The notes beneath the pieces are model-generated. The model ran no database searches. It saw only the letters and a program-made list of their open reading frames with translations, and was not told the origin of the DNA. A DNA stretch of 64,000 nt from Glaciecola sp041380235 (GTDB lineage: Bacteria; Pseudomonadota; Gammaproteobacteria; Enterobacterales; Alteromonadaceae): the NCBI RefSeq assembly GCF_041380235.1, contig NZ_JBGIYY010000011.1, positions 104,080-168,079 on the forward strand, given 5' to 3'. Positions 8,481 through 17,465 of the stretch are shown piece by piece; position 1 is the first letter of the stretch; each line of letters starts with the position of its first letter. Made by a program: the position numbers and the translations under genes.

Positions 8481-11267
8481 ATGAAAAGAAGTTATCTTAG
8501 GTCAGCAATTAAAGCGGCCTTATTCATACCTACAGCAATGCTTGTGGCTTCGCCAACTATGGCGCAGGACGCAAGTGCAGATCAAAATGTCGAAGTTATT
8601 GAGGTCAGTGGACTGGTTAGCAGTTTAAAACGATCTTTTTCTGACAAAAAAGAAGCATTAGGCGTATCTGACGGCATCTCAGCAGAAGATTTGGGTAAAT
8701 TCCCGGATCAAAACGTTGCAGAGTCTTTACAACGTATTACGGGCGTATCAATCGACCGTAACGGTGGTGAAGGGCAGTTAATCTCGGTTAGGGGCTTTGG
8801 CCCTCAGTTTAACCTAGTGACTGTTAATGGCAGACAGATTGCTTCTGAGCGCGCAGGACGAGAGTTTAGTTTTGATACCCTAGCGGCAGAGCTTATATCG
8901 GGTGCAAACATTTTCAAAACCTCGATGGCAGAAAATCAAAGCGGTGGTATTGGCTCGGTAGTTAATTTGACCACGGCTAAGCCTTTTGATTTAGACGGCT
9001 TTAAAGCCGTTGGCAGTGTTCAGGGCACTTACGATTCGTCGTCTGAAGAATACACACCGGAGTTTTCTGGTTTAGTTAGTAACGTATTTATGGAAGGCCG
9101 TTTAGGGGTCTTGGCATCTTTGTCTGTTCAAGAGCGTGATGCACAAATAAACCAAGCGGATACGCGTGGTTTCTATCGTGTTGATCGCATCGCGACGAAC
9201 GACTTTGACGCGGCAACAGGCGCGGGTAAAGAAGAGTTCAACGTGTATGTTCCGCGTAACTTAGACTTAGTTTCTAACGTTGAAAAAAGAAAACGCACCA
9301 GCGGTACCCTTGTATTTCAATTCGCTGCAACTGACGAATTAACCCTTGAACTAGACGGTATGTACTCTAAGTTTGAAGTTGACTCGCAAGTAAGCAACTA
9401 TGCCAACTGGTTTACACCGGGTAACTTCCGTGATTTCCAAGTTGACCCTGACACAGATACTGTTGTGTTTTGGTCACATAACTCAGCTGTTGACCCTAGC
9501 GGTGGCGGAGCGGGTGCAACTGACTTTGTTCAGCAAGGTTTAGACAGAAATGTCGAAATTCAAGGCCTTGGCTTTAACGCAGACTGGAATCTTAGCGAAG
9601 CGTTTAACGTCAACATTGATATTTCAACCTCTTCAGCTGAAGATTTATCAGGTGATCAGAGTCGTGTATTTACCGTAATGGGTTATCCAAACGGCTATAC
9701 ATATGACTTTACCGGTGGCGGTGCGTTACCTAGCTTTGCCAGTGATGGTATTTCTGGTCCGTTTACCCAAGCGGATGCCAGCAAACTGCGGTCTCACTAT
9801 GTTGAGCGTGGCGGCGATGAGCGTGAAGATGAAATAACTGAAATGCGTGCTGATTTCACATACACGCCTGACAGCGATACATTCACACGCATGAAGTTTG
9901 GTGTATATTCACAGCAAAGAACCAAAGCAGCTCGTATATTCCAGTCTCCTAGTTTCCCTAACTGCTTCTACTGCGGTTATGCGAGCGACGTGCCAGATGA
10001 CCTTGCTACTTTAGTTACGCCAAATAATTGGTTCCCAGGTATCCCTAGTTCGTTCTTCGGATATGATGTTGATGCATATTTGTCGTTCTTAGAAAGTGAT
10101 TCAGCAATTACCGCACAAAGTGCAGTCCGAGGCGAAAATGCCGCCGACAATATTGCAGCTTTTGCAGCACTTAACGGTTATACGCCGGTTGAATTAGGCA
10201 CAGGTTTTGAGATTGATGAAGATATTCTTGCAGTTTACGCTGACTTTATCTTCCAAGGTGACTTAGGCGATGTTCCATGGACTGCTAATTTAGGCTTCCG
10301 TTATAGCGAAACGCAATCTACAGCAACGGGTTTGCAAGATACCTTAGTGGATATCCGCGAAAACCCACTAGACGGTACCATTCTTGACCAAGTATATATC
10401 GAAGATGCATCTGGACAACGTCAGGTGTCGACGATTGCTATCTCGAATGACTATAGCAACCTTCTGCCCAGCCTAAATGTTAAGTTTGAGCTAGAAGAAA
10501 ACATGTTATTACGTTTTGCATATTCAGAAACCTTAACGCGTCCGACTATGTCGAGCATGCGTCCGGTAACGAATATCGGCACAACTCGCCCAGGTATTTT
10601 ATTGGCGGCAGGTGGTAACCCTAACCTCCAACCGTTCTTGTCTACTAACTGGGATGTGTCTTATGAGTGGTACTATGCTGATGCAAGCGCAGTGTCTATA
10701 GGTATATTCAGTAAAGAAGTTGATGGTTTTATTACCAACATTACTGCTCCAGAGACATTTAACTTACAAAGCGGCGCATTTGTGTTTGACGTAAACCGTC
10801 CTCGTAACGGTGAAACGGCCAAGGTCGACGGCCTCGAAATGGCGTGGACACATCTGCACGAAAGTGGTTTTGGTATTCAGTTAAATGCGACTATCGTAAA
10901 CAGCGATGCAGAAGTTGATACTAGCAACACCGCGCAAACCTTTGCTCTTGAAGGTTTAGGTGATTCGCAGAACATCATTTTCTTCTATGAAAACTACGGA
11001 TTTCAAGCTCGTGTAGCCTTCAACAACAGAGAAGCTTTCTTGCAGACCCTGAGTAATGGCGATACTGGCGAACCAGAGTTTGTAGGCACATACGGACAGT
11101 GGGATTTAAGCGCAAGCTACGAAATCAACGAAACCTTCTCAGTTTTCTTTGAAGGCATTAACGTAACTGACGAGTTTACAGAGAAATATGGCCGTATTCC
11201 TAGCCATTTCACTGAGCAAGTCAGAACCGGTGCACGTTATGCGGTGGGTGTGAGAGGTTCTTTCTAA
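8481..11267 (+). CDS. TonB-dependent outer-membrane receptor, probably for galactosides
   Basis: 928 residues. It has a signal peptide (about 1-28, ending TMAQ). The plug domain (about 45-175) contains GKFPDQNVAESLQRITGVSIDRNGG split over typical receptor motifs, with VRGFGPQFNLVTVNG after it. A long beta-barrel follows and ends in the aromatic residue of VGVRGSF. These features place it with the large carbohydrate-type TonB receptors of Alteromonadales and Caulobacter. It should move an oligosaccharide across the outer membrane using TonB energy. Its neighbours (GH36, GH42, halogenase-like, SapC-like, symporter, galT, galK) point to galactosides as substrate. GGGAG precedes the ATG, and a strong terminator follows at 11286-11314. 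Confidence 0.95.
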   Translation: MKRSYLRSAIKAALFIPTAMLVASPTMAQDASADQNVEVIEVSGLVSSLKRSFSDKKEALGVSDGISAEDLGKFPDQNVAESLQRITGVSIDRNGGEGQLISVRGFGPQFNLVTVNGRQIASERAGREFSFDTLAAELISGANIFKTSMAENQSGGIGSVVNLTTAKPFDLDGFKAVGSVQGTYDSSSEEYTPEFSGLVSNVFMEGRLGVLASLSVQERDAQINQADTRGFYRVDRIATNDFDAATGAGKEEFNVYVPRNLDLVSNVEKRKRTSGTLVFQFAATDELTLELDGMYSKFEVDSQVSNYANWFTPGNFRDFQVDPDTDTVVFWSHNSAVDPSGGGAGATDFVQQGLDRNVEIQGLGFNADWNLSEAFNVNIDISTSSAEDLSGDQSRVFTVMGYPNGYTYDFTGGGALPSFASDGISGPFTQADASKLRSHYVERGGDEREDEITEMRADFTYTPDSDTFTRMKFGVYSQQRTKAARIFQSPSFPNCFYCGYASDVPDDLATLVTPNNWFPGIPSSFFGYDVDAYLSFLESDSAITAQSAVRGENAADNIAAFAALNGYTPVELGTGFEIDEDILAVYADFIFQGDLGDVPWTANLGFRYSETQSTATGLQDTLVDIRENPLDGTILDQVYIEDASGQRQVSTIAISNDYSNLLPSLNVKFELEENMLLRFAYSETLTRPTMSSMRPVTNIGTTRPGILLAAGGNPNLQPFLSTNWDVSYEWYYADASAVSIGIFSKEVDGFITNITAPETFNLQSGAFVFDVNRPRNGETAKVDGLEMAWTHLHESGFGIQLNATIVNSDAEVDTSNTAQTFALEGLGDSQNIIFFYENYGFQARVAFNNREAFLQTLSNGDTGEPEFVGTYGQWDLSASYEINETFSVFFEGINVTDEFTEKYGRIPSHFTEQVRTGARYAVGVRGSF

Positions 11268-11285
11268 ACCCTGCATTTGATAGTT

Positions 11286-11314
11286 AAAAAAGGGGGCTTT
11301 GTCCCCCTTTTTTT
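11286..11314 (+). terminator. Strong terminator after the TonB receptor
   Basis: AAAAAAGGGGG and CCCCCTTTTTTT pair across CTTTGT. It probably reduces expression of the downstream genes relative to the abundant receptor. Confidence 0.9.
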
Positions 11315-11380
11315 CTCTGACTATTTTGCGTAGTCTATGAACAAATTCAACTGTGACAACTTTTACTAACGGAGTGATTT

Positions 11381-12910
11381 TTGTCAGTATTAACTAAACA
11401 TGTGGTGATTGTTGGCGGCGGCACAGCCGGTTGGTTAACAGCATCATTACTCGCCAAACAACATGGTCAATCTGTAAAAATTACACTGATTGAATCATCG
11501 ACTATTCCTACAGTAGGGGTAGGTGAAGGTACATGGCCATCCATGCGCATGACCCTTCAAAAAATAGGTATTTCTGAATCTGAGTTCATCACCAAATGCA
11601 ATGCGACCTTTAAACAGGCAAGCAAATTTGTAAACTGGATAGCCAATAGCAATGATGAATATTACCATCCGTTTACCGCGCCAGTTGGAAATGGCAAAAT
11701 TGATATTGCTGCCTATTGGCAAGATCCAAACTTTTCACAATCTTCTTTTTGTGATGCAGTGACGTTTCAATCGATGCTTTGTCGCGAAGGCATTGCGCCT
11801 AAGAGCATTGCAAATAAAGAATATGAAACAGTGGCTAACTACGGCTATCATCTAGACGCCGGGAAGTTTGCTGAGCTACTTAAAAACCATAGCGTTGAAA
11901 ACCTTGGGGTTGAGCATCTGATTGGCAACGTTACCGCTGTTAAACAAGATCAGCACGGCAATATCAGGGCTATTGACACCGACACTGTCGGGGCAATCGA
12001 GGCAGAGTTTTTTGTAGACTGCAGCGGATTCAAATCACTTCTGTTAGGCGAAGCGTTAAAAGTCCCCTTCATTGCTAAAAATGACATATTGATGTCTGAC
12101 ACCGCATTGGCGATGCAAGTGCCGTATGAAAACCCGCAACAACCGATTGCTTGTCAAACCATTTCAACGGCGCAAGAAGCCGGTTGGATATGGGACATTG
12201 GCTTGCAACAGCGCCGCGGAGTAGGTTATGTCTATTCGAGTCAATACGCTAGCGAAGAGCAGGCAAAGGCCACGCTGAAAAAGTATGTTGGCCCACAAGC
12301 CGATGCGCTTACTATTCGTAAAATCGAGTTTAAAACCGGCCATCGAGAAATCTTTTGGAAAAATAACTGTGTCGCGGTGGGTCTCGCTTCAGGTTTTTTA
12401 GAGCCTCTCGAGGCGTCGGCGTTAATGCTGGTCGAAACTTCAGCAAACTTTATAGCGGACCAACTGCCATTAACCTCAGACGAAATGTTACCTATGAGCC
12501 GACGTTTCAACCAAGTGTTTCAGGCAAAATGGCGGGGTATTATCGACTTTCTCAAACTGCATTACGTGCTCAGCCGCAGAGAAGAGCCATTTTGGCAGGC
12601 AAATAAAGCACCCAGCAGTATTCCTGAGTCCTTATCGGAGCTGCTTGCTTTATGGAAGCATCGCTCACCTAACGAGTATGACTTCTTACAAAACTACGAA
12701 GCCTTTAGTGCCGAAAGCTATGCATATGTATTGTATGGCGCGGGCTTCAAAACAGACTTTTCACTGGCAGCGCATTTACATAAGCAAAGCGAACGCGCGC
12801 AAAAATACTTTAAGATGAAGCAACAGCAGTCTGAGCAACTTGCTTACAGGTTGCCGCGTCATCGAGAGTTGATTGATCAAATCACTCAGCAAGGTTTTGC
12901 CAAGATTTAA
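11381..12910 (+). CDS. Tryptophan-halogenase-like flavin protein of a TonB-receptor locus
   Basis: 509 residues, TTG start with GGAG six bases upstream. The N-terminal FAD site GGGTAGW (12-18) and PTVGVGEGTWPS (43-54) are those of the flavin-dependent halogenase family (Trp_halogenase). A Lys in TFKQASKFVNW (K78) sits where the family's catalytic Lys lies. The signature WxWxIP appears as GWIWDIGL (268-275), so the final Pro is Gly. Family members next to sugar TonB receptors are common in Alteromonadales, Caulobacter and Xanthomonas, and their substrate is unknown; actual halogenation of tryptophan should not be assumed. It is followed after 29 bases by the SapC-like gene. Confidence 0.92.
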   Translation: MSVLTKHVVIVGGGTAGWLTASLLAKQHGQSVKITLIESSTIPTVGVGEGTWPSMRMTLQKIGISESEFITKCNATFKQASKFVNWIANSNDEYYHPFTAPVGNGKIDIAAYWQDPNFSQSSFCDAVTFQSMLCREGIAPKSIANKEYETVANYGYHLDAGKFAELLKNHSVENLGVEHLIGNVTAVKQDQHGNIRAIDTDTVGAIEAEFFVDCSGFKSLLLGEALKVPFIAKNDILMSDTALAMQVPYENPQQPIACQTISTAQEAGWIWDIGLQQRRGVGYVYSSQYASEEQAKATLKKYVGPQADALTIRKIEFKTGHREIFWKNNCVAVGLASGFLEPLEASALMLVETSANFIADQLPLTSDEMLPMSRRFNQVFQAKWRGIIDFLKLHYVLSRREEPFWQANKAPSSIPESLSELLALWKHRSPNEYDFLQNYEAFSAESYAYVLYGAGFKTDFSLAAHLHKQSERAQKYFKMKQQQSEQLAYRLPRHRELIDQITQQGFAKI

Positions 12911-12939
12911 TAATACATACTATCGGGTAAATAATAATA

Positions 12940-13704
12940 ATGAAAAATGCCGTTCCTCTAAATAACACTGCACACAAAAACGTAAAAATTACACCGCGTA
13001 CAAGTTTTACTGATGTAGCAGATAAGAATTCGATTGCTTTGACTGTTGACGAGCTCTCTGCCGCGGCTAGTAGTTTTCCCATCGTATTCATAAAAGACGC
13101 TAGTACTGGCAGTTTCCATTGCGTAGCTTTATTTGTGTTTGAAGGCACTCAAAACCTGTATTGCTCTCAAAACAACGAGCATTGGGAAGGCGTGTATGTG
13201 CCGAGCAGTATGCGCAGAGAGCCGTTTTCTTTGGGCCCCGACCCTGATCAAGACAAAACACTCATGATCTATATTGATGAGAGTAGCGCGCAATTTAGTA
13301 AAACCGACGGTAATGCTTTATTTGCAGAGGACGGCACCGAGACAGGGTTTTTAAAGAGCATCAATGCTCAGCTATCGGAGTATTTCAATTCAGAGTTGTT
13401 ATCACAAAACTTTGCTAGCACATTATTAGAAAAAGATTTACTGAAAGAAATTGAGCTGTTGATTAAGTTTGACTCTGAGCGTACAAAGCGCGTAAAAGGC
13501 CTATATACCATTGATGAAGACGCGCTTAACAAGCTTGATGAAGAGACGGTTCTGGCTTTTTTTAAGCAAAACTTTTTTGTGCCTATTTATTCAATGCTCA
13601 ATTCCATTACGCAGTTCAATCGATTGTTGCGACTGCACAACAATGTTAGCTCTGAGAAGATAGTAAGCCTCAATATGCGTGCAGCCGGTGGTGAAAAATT
13701 ATGA
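12940..13704 (+). CDS. SapC-family protein
   Basis: 254 residues, no signal peptide. The central region matches the SapC family pattern: SFPIVFIKDASTG, then FVFEGTQNLYC, then WEGVYVPSSMRREPFSLGP. The C-terminal half is helical. The family is named after a surface-layer secretion gene in Campylobacter, but in marine gammaproteobacteria and Caulobacter it travels with TonB receptors and halogenase-like genes, and its role there is unknown. Its stop overlaps the start of the symporter gene (ATGA at 13701-13704), so the two are translationally coupled. Confidence 0.88.
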   Translation: MKNAVPLNNTAHKNVKITPRTSFTDVADKNSIALTVDELSAAASSFPIVFIKDASTGSFHCVALFVFEGTQNLYCSQNNEHWEGVYVPSSMRREPFSLGPDPDQDKTLMIYIDESSAQFSKTDGNALFAEDGTETGFLKSINAQLSEYFNSELLSQNFASTLLEKDLLKEIELLIKFDSERTKRVKGLYTIDEDALNKLDEETVLAFFKQNFFVPIYSMLNSITQFNRLLRLHNNVSSEKIVSLNMRAAGGEKL

Positions 13705-15155
13705 ACGACCAACTGATACAAATTATGGTGTTCTTGGGCGTTACTATCGCTATCGCCTTTGCCACCTATATGCATTGCAAGGGTAAAGGACACCGAGAAA
13801 CTAGCCAAAATAAAGAGTATTTTTTAGCTGGCGGTGGCTTGGCTTGGTATTTTGTTGCAGGCTCCATCACCCTGACCAACCTTAGTACCGATCAATTAGT
13901 AGGCATGAACGGCAATCAGATGGCACTTTTGGCGTTGTGGGAGTTTTCAGCGGTCGTTGGTCTTATCATTTTAGCAAAAGTCTTTTTACCGGTTTACTAC
14001 AAATACAACTGCACTACCACTACTGAACTACTTGAGAAACGCTATGGTGATAAAAATATCCGTGCGGTGATCAGCGTGATGTTTTTCCTTGGTAGCGCCT
14101 TGATTTTTTGTCCGGCAGTGATTTATACCGGCTCTTTGTTCATGCAAACTATGTTTAATGTAGACATACCCTTGATGTATATCGCGGTGGCGTTTGCCGC
14201 GGTAGGTGCAATGTACGCAATTTTTGGTGGCCTGCGTGCGGTTGCTGTCTCCGATACGTATTCTGGCGTTCTGCTGCTTGGTATGGCGATAGTTGTGGTG
14301 TTATTAGCTCTAGCGGCCATTGATTATGACTTTTCAGGCATTCCCAAAGAGCGTTTGACCCTAATCGGTGGAAACGATTCGCCTATTCCTTGGCATACGC
14401 TGCTAACCGGTATGATCTTCATTCAGATGTTTTACTGGGGAACAAATCAGGTCATTACCCAACGAGCGATGGCCGCTCCTAATCTTAAAGAGGCGCAAAA
14501 AGGCGTATTTGCTGCGGCAGGAATAAGGCTGGTAATTGTGCCAGCAATTATTGTTGTCCCGGGCATTATCTCTTACAAGCTTTATGGCGACATTGGTGAT
14601 GCGGCTTACGGTCAAATTGTGGGCGATTTGTTACCCTCTTGGTTGTCGGGAATTTTTGCAGCAGCAATGGCCGCTGCGGTGCTTACCACATATAACAGTA
14701 ACCTTAATTCAGCCACTGCTCTGTACGTATGTGATATTCACGAAGCGTACATTAACAAAACGCCAAACGTACAAAGACTCAGCGGCTGGGTAACGGCAGC
14801 GCTAACCCTAATTTCACTCGCATTGGTGCCGGTATATGCGCAAGCCGACAGCATTATTAATTTGTTGCAGCAGCTCTATGGTTTATTAAGTATGCCGATT
14901 CTATCGATATTCATCGTCGGCTTGCTATTTAAAGATGTGCATGCGAATGCTGGGATAGCTGCAGTAATATTTGGTGTATTTCTATATGGCGCGATGTCGT
15001 TTGAGTTCTCGCCTATTCATCAGCCTTTTGGTCTGCATTACATTCACTTGATGTTTATTACGCTAGTTTCGTGCGTTTGCGTTGCGCTGCTGATCAATAA
15101 AGTAGTGTTTAAGCAGTCGGCCAGTTTGTCATGGGCAAATGATGCGGTTTTATAA
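13701..15155 (+). CDS. Sodium:solute symporter (SSS family), probable galactose/galactoside uptake
   Basis: 484 residues with about 13 hydrophobic segments. The N-terminal region has the SSS pattern NKEYFLAGGGLAWYFVAGS then TNLSTDQLVGMNG, like SglT-type sugar transporters. GGLRAVAVSDTYSG and FYWGTNQVITQRAMAA are further family hallmarks. It should couple sodium entry to sugar import across the inner membrane. The substrate (galactose or a small galactoside) is inferred from galT and galK directly downstream. The start overlaps the sapC-like stop. Confidence 0.95.
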   Translation: MNDQLIQIMVFLGVTIAIAFATYMHCKGKGHRETSQNKEYFLAGGGLAWYFVAGSITLTNLSTDQLVGMNGNQMALLALWEFSAVVGLIILAKVFLPVYYKYNCTTTTELLEKRYGDKNIRAVISVMFFLGSALIFCPAVIYTGSLFMQTMFNVDIPLMYIAVAFAAVGAMYAIFGGLRAVAVSDTYSGVLLLGMAIVVVLLALAAIDYDFSGIPKERLTLIGGNDSPIPWHTLLTGMIFIQMFYWGTNQVITQRAMAAPNLKEAQKGVFAAAGIRLVIVPAIIVVPGIISYKLYGDIGDAAYGQIVGDLLPSWLSGIFAAAMAAAVLTTYNSNLNSATALYVCDIHEAYINKTPNVQRLSGWVTAALTLISLALVPVYAQADSIINLLQQLYGLLSMPILSIFIVGLLFKDVHANAGIAAVIFGVFLYGAMSFEFSPIHQPFGLHYIHLMFITLVSCVCVALLINKVVFKQSASLSWANDAVL

Positions 15156-15234
15156 TGGTGTACAGATAACTTTCTGTATCAGTAGCAACAGCGCTTATTG
15201 CGATATCAATAATTATTAATGGAATATTGTCACT

Positions 15235-16266
15235 ATGAGTGTGAGTAATTCAGCGTTTAGACGCCGCAATCCGCTGACAGGGGAGTGGGTGTTGGTTTCT
15301 CCACACCGCAATAATCGGCCATGGTCGGGGGCGGTTGAAGCGGTCTCGCAAGACGCCATCCCAAGTTTTGATGCCTCATGCCCTTTATGTCCAAACAACA
15401 CTCGTGCAAACGGCGAGCAGAATCCTGATTATGATACGACGTTCGTTTTTGGTAACGATTTTGCAGCATTAACCGCAGTACAGAGCGACAACAATGTTGC
15501 CTCAGATTTATTTTTCCAACGCTCTGCTACCGGATTAGCCCGAGTGATTTGTTTTTCGCCTGAGCACAACAAATCCTTACCTCATCTTAGCAAAGAGGGC
15601 ATGTTAGCGGTTGTAAATACTTGGCGCTCGGAATATTTAGAGCTCAGCAAACGTTTTCAATGTGTGCACTTATTTGAGAACAAAGGCGAGATAATGGGTT
15701 GCTCACAGCCGCATCCGCACGGTCAAGTATGGGCGCACGATCATCTTTCTACCGAAATTGAAAATGAAGATACTCGCCAACGAGAATATTTTGAAAAACA
15801 CCAATCACCAATGTTGCTTGACTATGCCAATGCAGAAATAGCAGACGGAAAACGAGTTGTCGCGGTAAATGACGACTGGCTAGTAGTTGTGCCTTACTGG
15901 GCCAAGTGGCCGTTTGAAACGCTGTTGGTATGCCGAGCCCCCGTGCCTGATTTTAATCATCTATCAAATCAACAAGCTGCATCATTAGCAAACATTACAC
16001 AACAATTGACCATTAAGTACGACAACGTATTTAACTGCAGTTTTCCATATTCGATGGGTTGGCACAATGCACCCGCGACAGAAAAATCATCATCTCACTG
16101 GGTGTTACATGCGCATTTCTACCCGCCTCTTTTGCGCAGCGCATCAGTGAAAAAGTTCATGGTGGGCTATGAAATGCTGGCAGAAAGCCAGCGTGATCTG
16201 ACGCCTGAACTGGCCGCAGACATTTTGCGCCAATGCGATGATGTACATTACTTAACTAGGACGTAA
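15235..16266 (+). CDS. galT: Galactose-1-phosphate uridylyltransferase
   Basis: 343 residues. The catalytic block GCSQPHPHGQVW has the nucleophilic His at residue 162 (E. coli His166). The zinc ligands CPLC (49 and 52) are conserved, and the N-terminus RRRNPLTGEWVLVSPHRNNRPW is classic GalT. It exchanges UMP between UDP-glucose and galactose-1-phosphate in the Leloir pathway, in the cytoplasm. It is followed after three bases by galK. AGCGCTTAT in the upstream gap (15190-15198) resembles the 5884-5899 operator core but is a weak match. The pathway epimerase galE is not in the window. Confidence 0.97.
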   Translation: MSVSNSAFRRRNPLTGEWVLVSPHRNNRPWSGAVEAVSQDAIPSFDASCPLCPNNTRANGEQNPDYDTTFVFGNDFAALTAVQSDNNVASDLFFQRSATGLARVICFSPEHNKSLPHLSKEGMLAVVNTWRSEYLELSKRFQCVHLFENKGEIMGCSQPHPHGQVWAHDHLSTEIENEDTRQREYFEKHQSPMLLDYANAEIADGKRVVAVNDDWLVVVPYWAKWPFETLLVCRAPVPDFNHLSNQQAASLANITQQLTIKYDNVFNCSFPYSMGWHNAPATEKSSSHWVLHAHFYPPLLRSASVKKFMVGYEMLAESQRDLTPELAADILRQCDDVHYLTRT

Positions 16267-16269
16267 ATT

Positions 16270-17430
16270 ATGTTTGAAAATTCGCTGGCGCAAGCATTCT
16301 CCAGCCACTTTAAGCGGCCACCACAATTCTCAGTTTCAGCGCCTGGTCGTGTTAATCTGATTGGCGAGCATACTGATTACAACGAAGGATTTGTGCTGCC
16401 ATGTGCATTGCAATATAAAACTAATGTTATGGCTGCAAAACGCAGTGACAGTATTATTAATGCTTTTTCGCTGCAATATCCTGAGGCAATAGAGCATTTC
16501 GATTTATCTCAGCCTATCGAGCACGGTTTATACCCCTGGGGCGATTACTTGCGAGGCGTGGTCAATGAGCTTCTTAAGGCTGAACACGTTATTAGCGGTA
16601 TGGACATTGTTATCTCAAGTAACGTGCCACAAGGCAGTGGATTATCGAGCTCAGCGGCATTTGAAGTGGCGATCGCTGGCCTATTTAACGAGGCCTTTGG
16701 TTTAGGTTTATCAGGGCCGCAAATGGCGCGCATTGGCCAACTCGCAGAAAACAACTTTATCGATTGTCAGTGCGGTATTATGGACCAACTTATCTCCGCT
16801 GAGGCCCAATTCCATTCTGCACTGTTAATTGACTGCCAAGATTTGTCTACCCGCCCGGTCGCGATCCCAGATGATTTGGCACTGCTGGTGATCAATTCTA
16901 ACTACCCCAGAAAGCTTGCTGACAGTGAATACAATGAGCGTCGCTTAGCCTGTGAATTAGCTGCGTCTACCATGGGAATTAGCAGCCTCCGCTCGGCGAC
17001 CATGACAACTCTTGATGCGGTAAAAACGCAGATATCCGATAAAGTTTACCGACGTGCCAAACATGTAGTCACCGAGAATGCGCGAGTATTGAAAGCGGCC
17101 GATGCCTTGCAAACTGGTGACCTAAATACGCTTTACAGCATCATGCATGAGGCACACCTATCACTCAAACATGATTTTGAAATTACCGTGCCGGCAACTG
17201 ACGGCTTAGTCGATATCTGTATGCAGGCGCTCAACAACAAAGGTGCTTGTCGGCAAACCGGGGGCGGTTTTGGTGGAGCGGTGATTTGCCTGTGCGCAAA
17301 AGAAGATGTGCAAACGGTGATAGATGCCGTAGAGGCTAAATATTATCAACAATTTTCATTACATGCAGACATACTAAGATGTGAGCCGCATAGAGGTTTA
17401 ACGGTAGAAGCATTGGATAAAGTAGCCTAG
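16270..17430 (+). CDS. galK: Galactokinase
   Basis: 386 residues, the usual length. The galactokinase signature GRVNLIGEHTDYN (about 26-38), the ATP-binding GHMP motif PQGSGLSSSAAFEV and the C-terminal GGGFGGAVICL are intact. It phosphorylates galactose at C1 with ATP. It lies three bases after galT, so the two form one transcript with the SapC and symporter genes. The 3' end faces the diguanylate cyclase gene with only 35 bases between the stops and no clear terminator. Confidence 0.97.
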   Translation: MFENSLAQAFSSHFKRPPQFSVSAPGRVNLIGEHTDYNEGFVLPCALQYKTNVMAAKRSDSIINAFSLQYPEAIEHFDLSQPIEHGLYPWGDYLRGVVNELLKAEHVISGMDIVISSNVPQGSGLSSSAAFEVAIAGLFNEAFGLGLSGPQMARIGQLAENNFIDCQCGIMDQLISAEAQFHSALLIDCQDLSTRPVAIPDDLALLVINSNYPRKLADSEYNERRLACELAASTMGISSLRSATMTTLDAVKTQISDKVYRRAKHVVTENARVLKAADALQTGDLNTLYSIMHEAHLSLKHDFEITVPATDGLVDICMQALNNKGACRQTGGGFGGAVICLCAKEDVQTVIDAVEAKYYQQFSLHADILRCEPHRGLTVEALDKVA

Positions 17431-17465
17431 GATCTGGCTTGGGCTCATAGTCTATCAGCAGTGAT

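Noticed and set aside
11381..12910. True tryptophan halogenase making a halogenated natural product
   Set aside because: No biosynthetic cluster nearby; the sugar-receptor context and the altered WxWxIP argue against assuming this activity.
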